Source: Megamerina dolium
Taxonomy: Eukaryota; Arthropoda; Insecta; Diptera; Megamerinidae
Reading direction: 5' to 3'
NCBI GenBank assembly: GCA_963854835.1
Contig: OY978528.1
Span: forward strand, 39,551,460-39,615,459
DNA: 64,000 nt
Positions 49,561 through 61,684 of the stretch are shown piece by piece. Position numbers and translations under genes: made by a program. The notes beneath the pieces are model-generated. The model was given only the letters and a program-made list of their open reading frames with translations. It ran no database searches and was not told the origin of the DNA. Within the stretch, counting starts at the first letter, position 1; the number at the start of each line of letters is the position of its first letter.

Positions 49561-49564
49561 CTTC

Positions 49565-50495
49565 TAACATAGTTCCGAAATGTATATAATTTACACCTAC
49601 ATAAACTGTTGCAATCGAAGCGCACTCTGTCTAATAAATGTTGTTCCTGAATCATTAGACTTGTACCTAGACTATGAACTATTGATGGTGTTGGTGATAC
49701 CAAATATAGAGCCGAAAAGACATGAAAGGAGAACCACTGTCAACAATCGACTCCACTCGAAAAAATGAATGAAAAACTTGTCGCTCAGTTTTAATTGTGG
49801 AGTCAGATTACTGCGAACCATTTTCTAGCAAGCTCTGCTTAAAACCATTTGTAATTGTTAGAAAACATTAATTTTGGAAGGTTTAATAGGGAAAAAATCA
49901 TTCCCGCGCGTTAAACTACTTTTTGAATATTTTTCTTAACACACACACTTAGCACAATGGCTTTACAAAAAGAGAGAGGGGGTTTCCAAAAAAATCGTAT
50001 TTCTACTTTCAACTCGACAAATTTTAAACCCCAATCGGCCATCATTTTTAAAAACTCAACTTTAACTGTTTTATGTTGGTCTCCAGATGAACACAACCGT
50101 GTTTTACATCTTCCGTTTATAGATTTATAAATAATTTCTTACAGGCAATTGATATGCAATGGCAAACTTCAAAATTTTTACTAGAGGCTTTAAAGAGTCT
50201 TATTCCAGCTTCTCTAGCATTCTTATGCGTCCTAAATTGGGGTAATATTGCAAAAAGACTTATTTCTTCAAAAAGATGTTTAGCTATATAGCAAGCAATA
50301 TTCTGTAATTTGGAACTTGTAGCAGCTTCTTTTCAATATTCACAAAATTAAACACCAACTAACTAACAGTGGAGGATAAGACTATAAGTGGTAAGGAGAA
50401 AGAACCACCTCATTTGAAATTCATGGAAAAAAATATGAAACTGCGTAACTTCGATAATGTCGCTATGAAGACCGACAAATGTATGGCCGTCAATA
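49565..50495. other. Intronic DNA
   Basis: Nothing recognised. Short frames here show no family motif. Confidence 0.4.
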
Positions 50496-50499
50496 TTAC

Positions 50500-51715
50500 C
50501 TCTACTTTCTAAAGTATTCGAAAAGCTACTTGTCATGAATATAACTCCATTTATTAATCTCAACCAACTGATTCCTCAACATCAGTTTGGATTTAGAAAA
50601 CAGCACGGCACAATAGAACAAGTCCACCGCATTGTAACTCTGATAAGGAACACTTTTGAAGAAAAAAAGTATTGCTCAGCTGTCTTTCTTGATATCACTC
50701 AAGCTTTCGATAAAGTATGGCATGATGGCCTTATTTACAAACTCAAACTATTACTGCCTGCAAATATCAACTCATTGCTCAGTAGCTACCTCACGAAAAG
50801 ACAATTTCTCGTACATCACAAGGATTACACAACAAATCCATTGGATATTCACGCTGGAGTTCCTCAAGGAAGCGTTTTGGGCCCCTTACTGTATCTCTTA
50901 TACACTTCAGATATGCCCAACAATAACTATACATTCATATCGACCTTTGCTGATGATACGGCAATATTGTGCTCTCACTCTAACCCCATAGAAGCTACTA
51001 AACTCCTGCAGACTCATGTCGATTCTCTCGAAATCTGGCTAGCAAAATGGCGTATAAAAGTCAATGAATCAAAGAGCGTACATGTAACCTTCACGCTAAG
51101 GCTAGATACATGTCCCCCACTTAAAATTAATGGCCAATCAGTTCCACAATGTTCCTCAACAAAGTACTTGGGTATTCACCTCGACAGAAGGCTGACATGG
51201 AAAAATCACATAGAGGCAAAGAAAACTCAGATCAAGCTTAAAATTAATCAGTTATGGTGGCTGTTACACAAAAGATCAAAGTTGAATCTCGAATACAAAG
51301 TGCTATTATATTTATAAAGCAATCCTGAAGCCAATCTGGACTTATGGTATTCAGTTTTGGGGCACCGCATCTCCCTCTAATATCGAAAAATTGCAGCGAA
51401 TACAATCCAAGTGTCTGCGAATTATTGTAAACGCGCCTTGGTATATGAGGAACGTTAACATCCATCGAGATTTAAATGTACCCACAATTTCTGAGGAAGT
51501 TGCAATGTCCTGCAGAAGCTACATTCAAATCCCCTTGCTAGGCAATTGTTGCTGAGCACGGGGCATCGTCGATTAAAAAGAAAAGACACACTGAATATGC
51601 TGTGAAATTGCTATACCTTGTGACTCAACAAATTGTGATGGAACGTTGGGAATATCACATAATTTTAGTTAGTTTGTATGATTTGATCACTTATTGTTAG
51701 TTTCTAAGTAATTTT
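50500..51715 (+). mobile_element. Jockey-clade LINE, 5'-truncated copy (same family as 21 kb)
   Basis: It starts within the reverse transcriptase (LPLLSKVFEKLLV) and runs through the family's C-terminus into its 3' UTR, without a clear long A tail. Identity to the 21-kb copy is very high by eye. Confidence 0.92.
50535..51600 (+). pseudogene. Jockey reverse transcriptase fragment, frameshifted
   Basis: The open part (50535-51317) includes AVFLDITQAFDKVWHDGL, GVPQGSVLGPLLYLLYTSDM and the intact catalytic FADDTA near 50950. A 4-bp insertion near 51309 (TTATATTTATAA where the other copies read TTATATAA) breaks the frame. Translation then continues in another frame with AILKPIWTYGIQFWG and NAPWYMRNVNIHRDL. 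A short deletion near 51527 removes about 19 bp. The copy lies in the intron between CUB exons A and B, in the antisense direction. Confidence 0.9.
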
Positions 51716-51719
51716 AGCT

Positions 51720-52485
51720 TTTATTTTATCGAGATGTCAGTGGCTAGAATATAAAATATATTTTTTGAACTTCTAAAATTTACTGTATACATATGGACCA
51801 CAAATGTACACACACGCCCACATCTATTTTATGTACTATATTTGTATGAGGAAATAATTCATTGCAATTTTGTTTTCGTTTTTGGTCAGACTTACATTAT
51901 AAAATGAGAGCAGCAAAAACAATCAGCTTATGATAATACGAATAATGGCAATTTTGAATGTGCGTTATCATATGTCTGGGTCAATTCATAATTAATCAAA
52001 ATATCCATGCTAGAGTAGCATTCTCCAATAATAACATGACAAGGTGCATAACATTGTTCATAGCAAATCAGTATGAATTGCGCATGTAGTTGATAAGTAC
52101 AAGGACAATGATGATGTACTTCTCCATAGTAGTATACATTTGTTTAATGTTGCGTAATATAATTCTCTCTGTGCAATTGTATATTACACACATATTGTAT
52201 TGTAATTTGTAAGTAATTGTTGGTCACTGTGTGAGTATATTTGTATATGAGTGTGTCAAGCACATTGTATTAAAAAATATTACATATATATACTTTTACA
52301 ATCAACTATGCATGAGCATGCAAAAATAAAAAAAAAAAACGCGTATATTCATAATGAGATGATTTCATATACGAATACCATTGCCTACAATACACACTAC
52401 TTGTTTGTGTTTTAATGCGTTTACATGTATATGTTAAGTATGTATGCGTAAATTCATACTATACTTATTGGTATAGGGCTTACTT
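51720..52485. other. Intronic AT-rich DNA next to exon A
   Basis: No feature supported apart from the donor site of exon A. Confidence 0.4.
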
Positions 52486-52487
52486 AC

Positions 52488-52592
52488 CTTAACTGAAGCT
52501 GTCACCGTTGATGTTTCACTAAAGTACAATTGTGGTCCTGTGGCTTTCCCACACCATGAACCGCCTGTGAATGGACGACCCAATTCGCTGAG
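52488..52592 (-). CDS. CUB-domain protein, exon A (first visible)
   Basis: 105-bp exon, acceptor TTTACTTTCAG and donor GTAAGT after AAG. It reads LSELGRPFTGGSWCGKATG then PQLYFSETSTVTASVK in phase 0. The GxxWCGxxxGPxLYFSxxSxVTxxV pattern fits the second half of a first CUB domain, so the gene carries at least two CUB domains with the one in exons C and D. Upstream exons with the signal peptide and the first half of this CUB must lie at higher coordinates. I did not find them in 52593-64000, though short exons are easily missed. Expression or orthology data would fix the start. Confidence 0.8.
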
Positions 52593-52594
52593 CT

Positions 52595-54244
52595 GAAAGT
52601 AAATACCAACGAAATGTACTTCATATGTATCTTTAATAATTTGTATACATATGTATATGTGAGCATATATGGAGTGTTTCAAGAAGATATATTCCTGAAT
52701 CACAGTTAAGCTTGCAAGTTCTAGAAGGAAACCTAATATTTACAATAACGACTCCAGTAACAGCAACCTTTTGGTTGCTATATCGTTAATTTAACGATAT
52801 ATTTTTATAAAACAAAATACTGAAGAAAGGGTGACATCATCATTCTTTATACGTACGAACAGAGTGTTTATAATCCACTTAACTTTATTTAAACATTTCT
52901 TAGAAATGGTCAACCACAAATGATATAAACGGACAAATTAAAAATTCAAAAAAAAAAAATCCAAACCACATTTTATATGTTGCATGATATAGCCAACTGT
53001 AGCTCCAATATCAAATTTTATTACTAGAGCGCATATCGTTCTCGATTGGATATATGGTGAGAAGAAGGACTCGTGCTTTTTATCATAGATGTAGGTAATA
53101 AGTAAATATGTTAGGACTAGTATTTCATATATTTCAGAAAAAGAAACATTTTCAAACGCTTTCCATATTTTGTCACGTCCGTATTATTCTATATTGGCTA
53201 ATATTTTGAAACCAAAGACTCGAATGTCCTCAATTTTTCGCTTTAATGGGACCGTTATGGAACAAGCAAAACATATACGAGTATCATATTTTCTTACTTG
53301 TATTTGTTTTTCTTCATATATATTTATTACGTACGAATGTCGCGTTCGTTGCGCATAAAATGTGTACATTTTACTGAATATGGAAAATTCAAATGAAATA
53401 TATAAGCCCATTACAACCGAACAATCAAAACTGACAAAACTACTTAATATAAGTCAGGAAAAATTATAAAGTGATCTCTTCATTCACAGAAAGTGAAAAC
53501 TCTGTGGCATGTTTTTCGACACAGTGGTATCGAATAATTGACATGTGTCTTATGGAGACACGCTGATCAACATCTTCTTGTGCCCCAAAAATAATGCTAT
53601 TACAATGAATTTCTGTTTTCCCCGAACGTATGGCACTAATGTGTTACGTAAATCGCATTATTTCACTATGCATTACTTTTCAAAATGCAGTTGTTATCTA
53701 TATTATGTTTTATTTTGGGACTATGTTAAAGATACCCAATTACGCCAATAATTTTCAAATATGTGAAATTTGCAAAGAAGATAATGTAACTATCAGTTAT
53801 GAGTTACGAGAGCTGAGCTATAATTTCTGAGACGCCCATTAAAAAAATTCATATTGCATAGTAAAATTATTTGTACATATACCATCGTTAACATAATGAA
53901 AATGCTTCCGGTTTTAATTGTCATCAACAATATTTAATAATTCAGTGAGTATATGTATGCATTGTACAATATGAATTCTGAAAATTATAAATATTTATTT
54001 GATGCATTGTGCGGGTAAAAAGCGCATAAAATACAATCAGAGCATTTGCATACATAATTTTTCATTACTTCACCAGGTTAAGTATTAAGCTATAGGCTTT
54101 CAGGTTTATAGCAATTGCAATGCAGACGACAAAAGGCGATTTATGCGAAAGTGGTCTCCGCACAATATACTGGAACAGTCAAATATATACTTATTGAATT
54201 TTAGTTTGCCAGTAATCAAACATCACCACAATACATAAGATGAA
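52595..54244. other. AT-rich DNA between exon A and the P-like element
   Basis: Probably intron. Short frames near 53170-53830 show no recognised domain. Confidence 0.4.
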
Positions 54245-54253
54245 AACTGTGCC
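54245..54253. repeat. Target duplication of P-like element, left
   Basis: AACTGTGCC, repeated exactly at 57303-57311. Confidence 0.85.
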
Positions 54254-54293
54254 CATGATGGAATAATTAAAGGTGCTTTACGTAGGATTCTAT

Positions 54294-54470
54294 ACGTATA
54301 TTAATTTTTTTTTAGTTTATAACATATATATTACTGTTCTTTCTTATATACATACATAACAATGTTGCCATGTATCACTGTGCGTGCATGCTTTTAATCA
54401 CACTTACCATTTTCATGATCAAATTTCATAATATATATGTTAGAAACTAAAAAAAAAATTAATATACGTG
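54294..54470. repeat. Nested inverted repeat near the left end of the P-like element
   Basis: 54294-54331 and 54431-54470 are near-perfect reverse complements (CGTATATTAATTTTTTTTAG against CTAAAAAAAAAATTAATATACG), enclosing about 100 bp that contain the left subterminal repeat. Confidence 0.75.
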
Positions 54471-54591
54471 AAGTATATTTTAATAAATAACTAAACACGA
54501 TAATAGTTTTGATTACTTAAAAAAAAAACTAAACTTTTTTAGTTAAGTTTTTATTCATTTATAAAAGTCTAAGCTGGTAACCCTGTAAACA

Positions 54592-54765
54592 TATAGAGCG
54601 ATCAGCTGACACGTTTTTACGTAAAAAATCAAATTGCTGTTGATTCTCTCCGCTACGAGCAACGTCTACGTCACCGTCATACGTTGGTGAGTTTTCGTTA
54701 ACACGGCATTCCCATAAGATAAGATAAGGTCGTGTCAGCTGACACGTTCTACGTTTTTACGTCGG
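54592..54765. repeat. Direct repeat pair CAGCTGACACGTT
   Basis: TCAGCTGACACGTTTTTACG near 54602 and TCAGCTGACACGTTCTACGT followed by TTTTACG near 54738, about 135 bp apart. They are in the P-like element and look regulatory or promoter-like, function unknown. Confidence 0.6.
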
Positions 54766-56389
54766 TGGCTAGTTGCAGCATATGTCGTGTCTTCCTCGAT
54801 TCAAGAATAGTATGAATAACTATAATTCAGATCATCTAATCTCTTTACTTACCATTAGAGACGAAGAGAGAATGGGAGTAACTGTCCAGTCAATTAAGAG
54901 AGCCCTTCGTGGTATGGATAATCATGATCATACAAGATCATTGGTTGGTGTAACAGAGTAAGAAGATATCTGTGCAATTGCAGAAAAGAGGATCAGTGTT
55001 GGTGAGGTGAGGAAGGTGAAGGTGTATATGGCGGGAAAAAAAAAAACAAAAACAAAATACAAATTTAAGTGGCGTGATCGATTCTTGCGGTATTCTTCCA
55101 ATACGATCTGATGTTTGTGAACAATGATCATATATAAGAGCGGACAATTAAGAAATGGTGGTTAGTCGAGCAGATATTACATCGAAGTCAAAAATGAGTG
55201 GTCATGCAGTACGACCCAAAAGTTAGTGAAAAAAAAAATTAAATGTAAATTTTTCCTTCTTCTTCTCCTTCGATGTTTAATACATATCGTGATAATACAC
55301 TAATGGATATAAGAATGATCAACCGGGAAGGAAAACTAAATTAATACTATTAAGTACAGTTCGCGAAAAAATAAAAGGCGACAGTGAAGACAACCGAGGG
55401 GGCAGATGCGTGTAATTCGTCGTTCAACTAATACTTGATACCTAAAACCTAATTAAAATGATTAAAAGGGATAACATGGTTTTTATGGGTAGTGGCAGAA
55501 ATAATGCGGTTCAATAACCAATTCGGAAAAAAAAGGAACTAAGGGCTAAATACGAGTAATTGCCATGCCTAAAACATAATTGAAAGAACTAAAGTGAATA
55601 ACAAAATTTATAAGTAGTGATAAAAGTAATGTGATTCGATAAATAATTCGAAATTATAAAGAACTAATGTAGAAGGTGAATGATTAAAGAGAGAAAAAAA
55701 AAACCCCAATGGAACAGAAAACTAAGAACACGAGAAGTATATATATATATATACATATATCAATGAAATACAAGATAAATAATATTCAAGAATTAAAAAT
55801 TTTGAACAATTCTAAACAAAATGAGAGAAGAGGTGTAAGAAAATCAACGATTCGAGAATTTCAACACATCGATCTGGCAACAACAACAACATGGAGAAGG
55901 GTAGAGTAAGGTATGAAATTATGGAATTACGGGGTTACAATTAATTTTGCCTATATATGTATATGTAGAAGAAAAATAAATTGTAAGAGGGGAATCCGGA
56001 TAGTTTTAAATTCCTTTTAGACTAAGTACTAACCACAGTGTATAGTTTTAAGAACATTCTGTAAAAAAAAGGGAGAAGAAGAAGATAAGACATGAATTAA
56101 ATAAAGAAAAAAAAAAGTAATAGAATAATACAGATGTATATATATTGATTGTTAAAAAGATATATTGTAGTGATCTGCCTCTTATGTGCTTTGCAAATTC
56201 GAACCCCCCAACCGGCTGAGCCTAGCATCAATACAGCCAGCGTGCACACTTGGCAGAGCACATGAGACGTGATGCTTCGACTCACGAGCGCGAAATTAAT
56301 TTAATATTCATTACACCCCATGCAGTTTAAATACAGATTATTTATGTTCAAGACAATACTTATGTTTTATTATACTATACATTATAATC

Positions 56390-56699
56390 ACAGCCCGAAA
56401 TACGGAAACTCTTGCGGCTCGCGGTAATGTAGAATCCGAAGAAATCGAATTGCTCAAACTTGATTCAGTGGAAGATCTGAGCAGCTCCTTACAAATATAG
56501 GTAATAGAGTAAATGAATATGCATTCTGTGGCGACATTCAAGAGCGCGACAATATTGAATGTCTACATGAGGATGCGCTGGAATACGTTGCTTGGTATAT
56601 AATAAGAAAATTAGAATTAAGTACTTATTTGTCTAAAGCACCAAATTATACATGGGTTGATGAGGTTTCACAGGGTGCTTTGCAGAAATCATCATCATA
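56390..56699 (+). pseudogene. P/THAP-type transposase C-terminal fragment
   Basis: From 56503 to the stop at 56697-56699 the plus strand reads NRVNEYAFCGDIQERDNIEC then LHEDALEYVAWYIIRKLEL and a tail ending SQGALQKSSS. The LEYVAxYIxRKL motif resembles the conserved segment near the end of P-element and THAP9-type transposases. Just upstream, in another frame, NVESEEIELLKLDS looks coding, implying a frameshift near 56460. No DNA-binding THAP domain or catalytic core was found. The P-type termini around it strengthen the call. Confidence 0.55.
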
Positions 56700-57302
56700 A
56701 TATATAAATAAAAATAAAAATTTTAGAATCATTTTTTTTCTCATTTTAATGGTACACATACATATTTCAAATTGCTAAAATTATTTAAGTAGGTTACTAA
56801 ATTCTTGAGAAAATTACGATATAAGAATGGATGTGAAAAAATTATTTTAAATGCCGGATGAAGTTTCGCATTAAACATTTAAATAAATCATTAAAAGAAT
56901 AAAACCACATATCATTTGTTTTTTTCTTTTCAAATAATATATATTCCTCTTTTTATCATAAAGATACACAACCTCAGTTTTGTTAATTTTACTCAGCAAT
57001 ACAATTTTTAATACCGGTTTCTTTAAATACGAAAAACAATTCGTAATTTAGAGGGGGATTACAAATTATTCAAAAAAGGTAAATGAAGTTCTTTTTTCTA
57101 AATAAATAAAATTTGTTTAATACCAAGAATCACGGTTATCCATATTTCATTTGACCCTAAAAAATGTATGTTTTCCCTACGTTTTCATAAAAGGCCTTAT
57201 ATTATTCCCCGTTTTCCCGTACTTCCAAAGAGCAACATTGCGCGTGGGGAGTGTCAAAATGTGCCTGTCACTACGTACAGCACCTTTAATTATTCCATCA
57301 TG

Positions 57303-57311
57303 AACTGTGCC
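57303..57311. repeat. Target duplication of P-like element, right
   Basis: AACTGTGCC, as at 54245-54253. Confidence 0.85.
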
Positions 57312-59374
57312 TACCTTTCAAATTTTCAGTACGCAATCATTTAGCTATATAACTAGAACTCAGTATAAACATTAACATTAACAACAACAATTGGAATATT
57401 TGTAAAACAAAAGTATGCTGATCTACTATTTGTGCAGTGTAGGGTGGTATTTAAGCACCTATAATATCGACATCAGTTTCTTTTGATCAAAAACTGCAAA
57501 AAAATTGCAGTTGCATATTTTTTTTTATATTATATTTCTTTAATTTCCACTTTTATTTTATATTATATTTCTTTCATTTCCACTTTTCTTTTTATATGGA
57601 GCCCCTTCTTACAGCGAACCAGCATTTGAACTTCAACTAATTATGAATTAAGATGAAAATTCCAACAGAAATTGAATGCCAATCCACATATATTCACATT
57701 CTTATATTCACAGCCATATAATAAAATACAATATATGAACATGGAGAACAATGTATGATTTACGTACGTAGGGTGGAACATTTAAAGAAATTGTAGAGTC
57801 GTATATGCATTAGGATGGATCATTGAAAAATAACTGCCATATAATTATAAGAAAAAGGAAGTTAGGGTGGTATAACTTTGAGTTTCTACAACCACTAATC
57901 GAATACGAGAAAAAAATAGTATACATGATGATCATTCAACGATTTCAGTAAATCAAACGCAATCGAACGTTGAAGCTGGTATAAAAATCACTTTTTGCTT
58001 TACCATTGCGACGGTCAAAAAGATATAAATAGTTCCGATATGTAGTAGTAAGTAAGCTTTCAGTTAAAAAACGCATATTTCAAGGTTTTTTTGTGTTAAG
58101 AGCAACCCTACCCAATCTAACGTACATACATAAATTGAAATCCTTAATATTTTTCTTTACGCATTACCTCATTTATCATGCCAACAACCAAGAATGAGAA
58201 CAATGTAATTGCTTTGTTAACTGCAATATAAATACGAACACAACTATGTAGACATATACATTTGGATATACGGACACACGCACGGATATATAAATGTCAG
58301 CAAGTGAGCACACTTCATATATTCATATAGACAATGCCCATGAGCGTACTCGAACTGTGCGTGTTCTGTGTATTTTATGAACTATATGTGAAGCGTGTGT
58401 GTGTAGGTAAGAATGGATATACATATGTGGGTTAAAAATTCGATGCAATTTTTTTTATTGATTTCATGATGATGCTTCATGGCAATGACGACAGCAACGA
58501 CAGCAACGACGACGATGGAGCATGAGAGCATGAAAGTAAGCAAGCATATAAATAAATAAACAAATAAATGAAATGAAAATATGAAAAAGAAAGCGTTACA
58601 AGATGCATCAGACGAGAAAAGAAGAGAATATTTTATGTTTGTTTTCGTTTATGGTAAAACGATAACGAAAAATAAGAATTCTATATGACGGCGTGGAAAT
58701 TGCAATTCCCCATGAGCATGAAATTTACAACAAATTGCAACGAAGCAATTCATATTGTATGTAGCAGCCCTCCAAACCGAACCGAACACTAACAAACACA
58801 CACGCCTGCACACCCATAGATGAATCATTAAAAATAAAAAAACCATACAAAAAAAAAAACATTCACTTCGAATACTGGCGATTCATGCAACAAACGCAAG
58901 AAAATCGCACCGCAGGAAGACTGAATGTACGATGAGCAATGAGCTTATAGCGACAGAATGTATTGTGTACAATTCCAAATGTTTGTAATAAGGTTTTTTT
59001 TTTTTTGAATTTCACGAACAAATTTTAATGTTCAACAATATTTCATGTATGTAACTCTTTATAAGCAATCATACGAGTGTTGTTCGATATGTACTGCATA
59101 ACGGTAAAACTTTCGACAACAATTTATCTTGCGAGGTTCATGCATTTCAAATGAAATGTTTGTCCAAAAATTAGATATAAATACATTATATTTATATCTA
59201 ACAATTACAAAATATAAAATTTCATCCTGTATGATACAATCTTAATACTAGCTCCCGAGCTCTAAAATTGGAAAAAGTGTTTTTTCATCAACTTTCTTAA
59301 TATTTAACTACAAAATCTCGCCTCTAGAGGGCTCAATTGTATATCCGATTTCTGTTAATGTTCTATCTTCAAAT

Positions 59375-59600
59375 TTTTCCCGGAACATACTTACCTCTTA
59401 TCTCCCTCCGTTACTGAAGTTTCCCTATAAAATTGACATTTTTTATAAAATAATCTCTCAGCGATCATAGAGCGTCTGTCGAAGGGTAAAATATGTGACC
59501 GACCAACATTCATTTTCTTATTATAACATTTTCTACAAATGTACTTGCCTCTCTTTCTATTCCTTAAGGGAATGCACATACAAAATATACTTGTAAACAG
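59375..59600. repeat. Dispersed repeat, two internal units (site 3)
   Basis: Units near CCCGGAACATACTTACCTCT (59378) and ACAAATGTACTTGCCTCTCT (59535) resemble those at 43985-44205 and 46855-47010. The second ends CCTTAAGGGAATGCACATAC. Confidence 0.45.
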
Positions 59601-59672
59601 CAGAAAATTGACAAATAGCTTCATAACTTCTCAGAAATCGCTTCTAGGAGCAAAGTAGGTTCGACGCCCATT

Positions 59673-59728
59673 AGTTAAAAAAGAAATAGAAAATAAATAT
59701 GTGGCGCTAATAGACTCCAAAGGGCCCT
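59673..59728 (-). mobile_element. SINE 3'-end fragment, copy 6
   Basis: Reverse-oriented remnant with AATAAATATGTGGCGCTAAT and CTCCAAAGGGCCC, matching the last roughly 50 bp of the SINE. The head is missing. Confidence 0.7.
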
Positions 59729-60415
59729 TGCATATTAACATAACACAATATTAGTAAATAAAATACAAACATAAGGAATTAATATGGAATTTATGTTCTG
59801 GTTTCATTCTCCTTCGCTTTTTTGATAAGTATTTGGGAAATCTGTTTTAATGGGTAATCTCAGTCCAGGTCCCATTTGCCAGGTGGAAGTACTTTCAAAA
59901 TAACGTCCAACGTAAATTAGAGATTATGAATTGTCGAAAAAAATATTTAAAATAGTAATATTATTAAGTTACCAATGTTGCAAATTCGTTGCAATATATA
60001 TAGAGCAAACAACTGATCTACCTATTATAGTATGTGCACTATACGTATATATATATAGAAAAATTTCTCATATTTTGAATGTTTATGAGCAAATTGTTAA
60101 AATGGTTGTGTGTGTGTTGGTGTACAATCAAGAATAACATTTATCAGAAAACACGATCGACAGCACTCGATGAACGGCGAGCAACCAACTTAATGTATAC
60201 ACACATATTCATATGTACCTACGCGTATTGTGTATTTTCTGTAAATGCGAATAATGTTGAATAAAGCACATCAATGAAGTAGAAAATATTTATTATGCTC
60301 CCTGCATGCAAAGTACCTATGTACATATGTGTGTTACATACCATGAATACACATGACGTGAATGTATGTAGATATGTATGTATATGTGAAATTATGTTCC
60401 TGGCATGTAATGTTA

Positions 60416-60488
60416 CATCATCATCACTATCATCATCATCACCATCAACATCATTATTACTATTATTATTGTTATTATTATTATTATC
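60416..60488. repeat. ATC/ATT trinucleotide microsatellite
   Basis: Imperfect run of ATC then ATT triplets. Asp/Asn-rich and Leu/Ser-rich frames through it are artefacts. Confidence 0.93.
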
Positions 60489-61684
60489 ACCTATACCAAA
60501 CAACAACAAATAATAAATAGCAACAACAGTAGATGGTTTTGATCATAATTTACTCTTACATATTTTCAGTTCATTGGGACTTATCTAACGTGTACATATG
60601 TTCATATGTATATGAACGGGTTTGCTGTGAAGGTGTGTACTCATATAATTCATGCTGAAATGATTCTTTGTTTTGTGATTTCTTACCCCTCTCAAAATAT
60701 GATATATTTGATGTACACTTGTATATGATCAAATGATTTAAAATATAGAAGGAGGTAAAATTAAGAAGATTTGCGAATGAAAATAATATTAATCCTTCCT
60801 CCATTTTTCTAAAATGAATGATATCATTCTTTATGGATACCAATAACGGCAGTCAATCCGTCGTATATTCAAAAGGGTCAATTTAGAAGCCCAACGGGTC
60901 AATCAAAATGTTGACTGAGGGAACAGAGACTGCAGTAGATGAGTCTAATGATAGAGAGGAGCTCTTTGGGAAAAAACGCTGTCATATTATTGTAGTAGAA
61001 GTGTGAATTCGTGTATCTACCATAGAAGAGAATAGTAGTTTGGTAATTCTCTTTAAAGGTTATTCCAATCTGTAACTTCGTATTCCCTACTTATAAGGTA
61101 AGGTCAAATTACAGACTGGACTAGAGCACACAATTAAATCTTGTATCCATATTTCAATAGAAATCATTATTTGAATTTGATAGTTGTTTGAATTATCCAA
61201 GTTTCGAAAATGTAGAGCTTAAGATTATTGCAATGAATTTTGTACGTACATCGAAGCACCAAATTGTTGTGAGTATTATAAGTGTTTAAAGAACACTGGG
61301 TGTACTTCACTTCCAATTGCTTTGCTTGTATCGGACTAAACCTACTTACATTAGTCTATCTATACCGTAGGGAAAAACTCTTATTTTTTTTGTTGTGTTT
61401 TTTGTCACAGATTTTTTCCAAATAAATATCGAATAAATTGATATTTAATAATGTGTTTTTGAGTATTTTTTTTATATTCAAGACCTTAATATTTTTTTTG
61501 CTCAAAAAATAAAGCAATTTTTTATTTATATCCTTTTGCTAAAAAAACGAAAAAAAATATAATTGTTATTTACGGTTAAAGAAACATACATATGAAATCA
61601 ATTTAATTTTGCAATATTTTTTTTCCTTTCTCCCTTGTCGTAAATACTTACTTACTTATGTGGCCATAACAACCGAATATCGAT

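Larger units (their letters stand above)
54254..57302 (+). mobile_element. P-element-like DNA transposon
   Basis: 3,049-bp unit whose ends are inverted repeats of about 31 bp with a single mismatch (54254-54284 and 57272-57302). They begin CATGATGGAATAATTAAAGG. The Drosophila P element begins CATGATGAAATAAC and continues ATAAGGTGG, as I remember it, so the termini are of P type. A 9-bp subterminal inverted repeat CAATGTTGC lies at 54360-54368 and 57232-57240. The flanking direct repeat is AACTGTGCC, 9 bp, where P elements normally make 8. The interior holds a P/THAP-type transposase C-terminus (56503-56699), a nested inverted repeat and about 2 kb of unrecognised, non-coding-looking DNA. It is probably non-autonomous. 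Confidence 0.85.
57315..61640. other. Intergenic or intronic DNA with simple repeats
   Basis: A 34-bp imperfect tandem duplication at about 57524-57592 (TATTATATTTCTTT units), a dispersed repeat at 59375-59600, a SINE fragment at 59673-59728 and a mixed ATC/ATT microsatellite at 60416-60488. No gene supported. Confidence 0.45.

Noticed and set aside
54773..54961. Small 62-codon frame as THAP domain or gene in the P-like element
   Set aside because: No C2CH zinc pattern is present and no family was recognised.
60219..60513. Asn/Asp-rich and Leu/Ser-rich small proteins
   Set aside because: They come from the ATC/ATT microsatellite.
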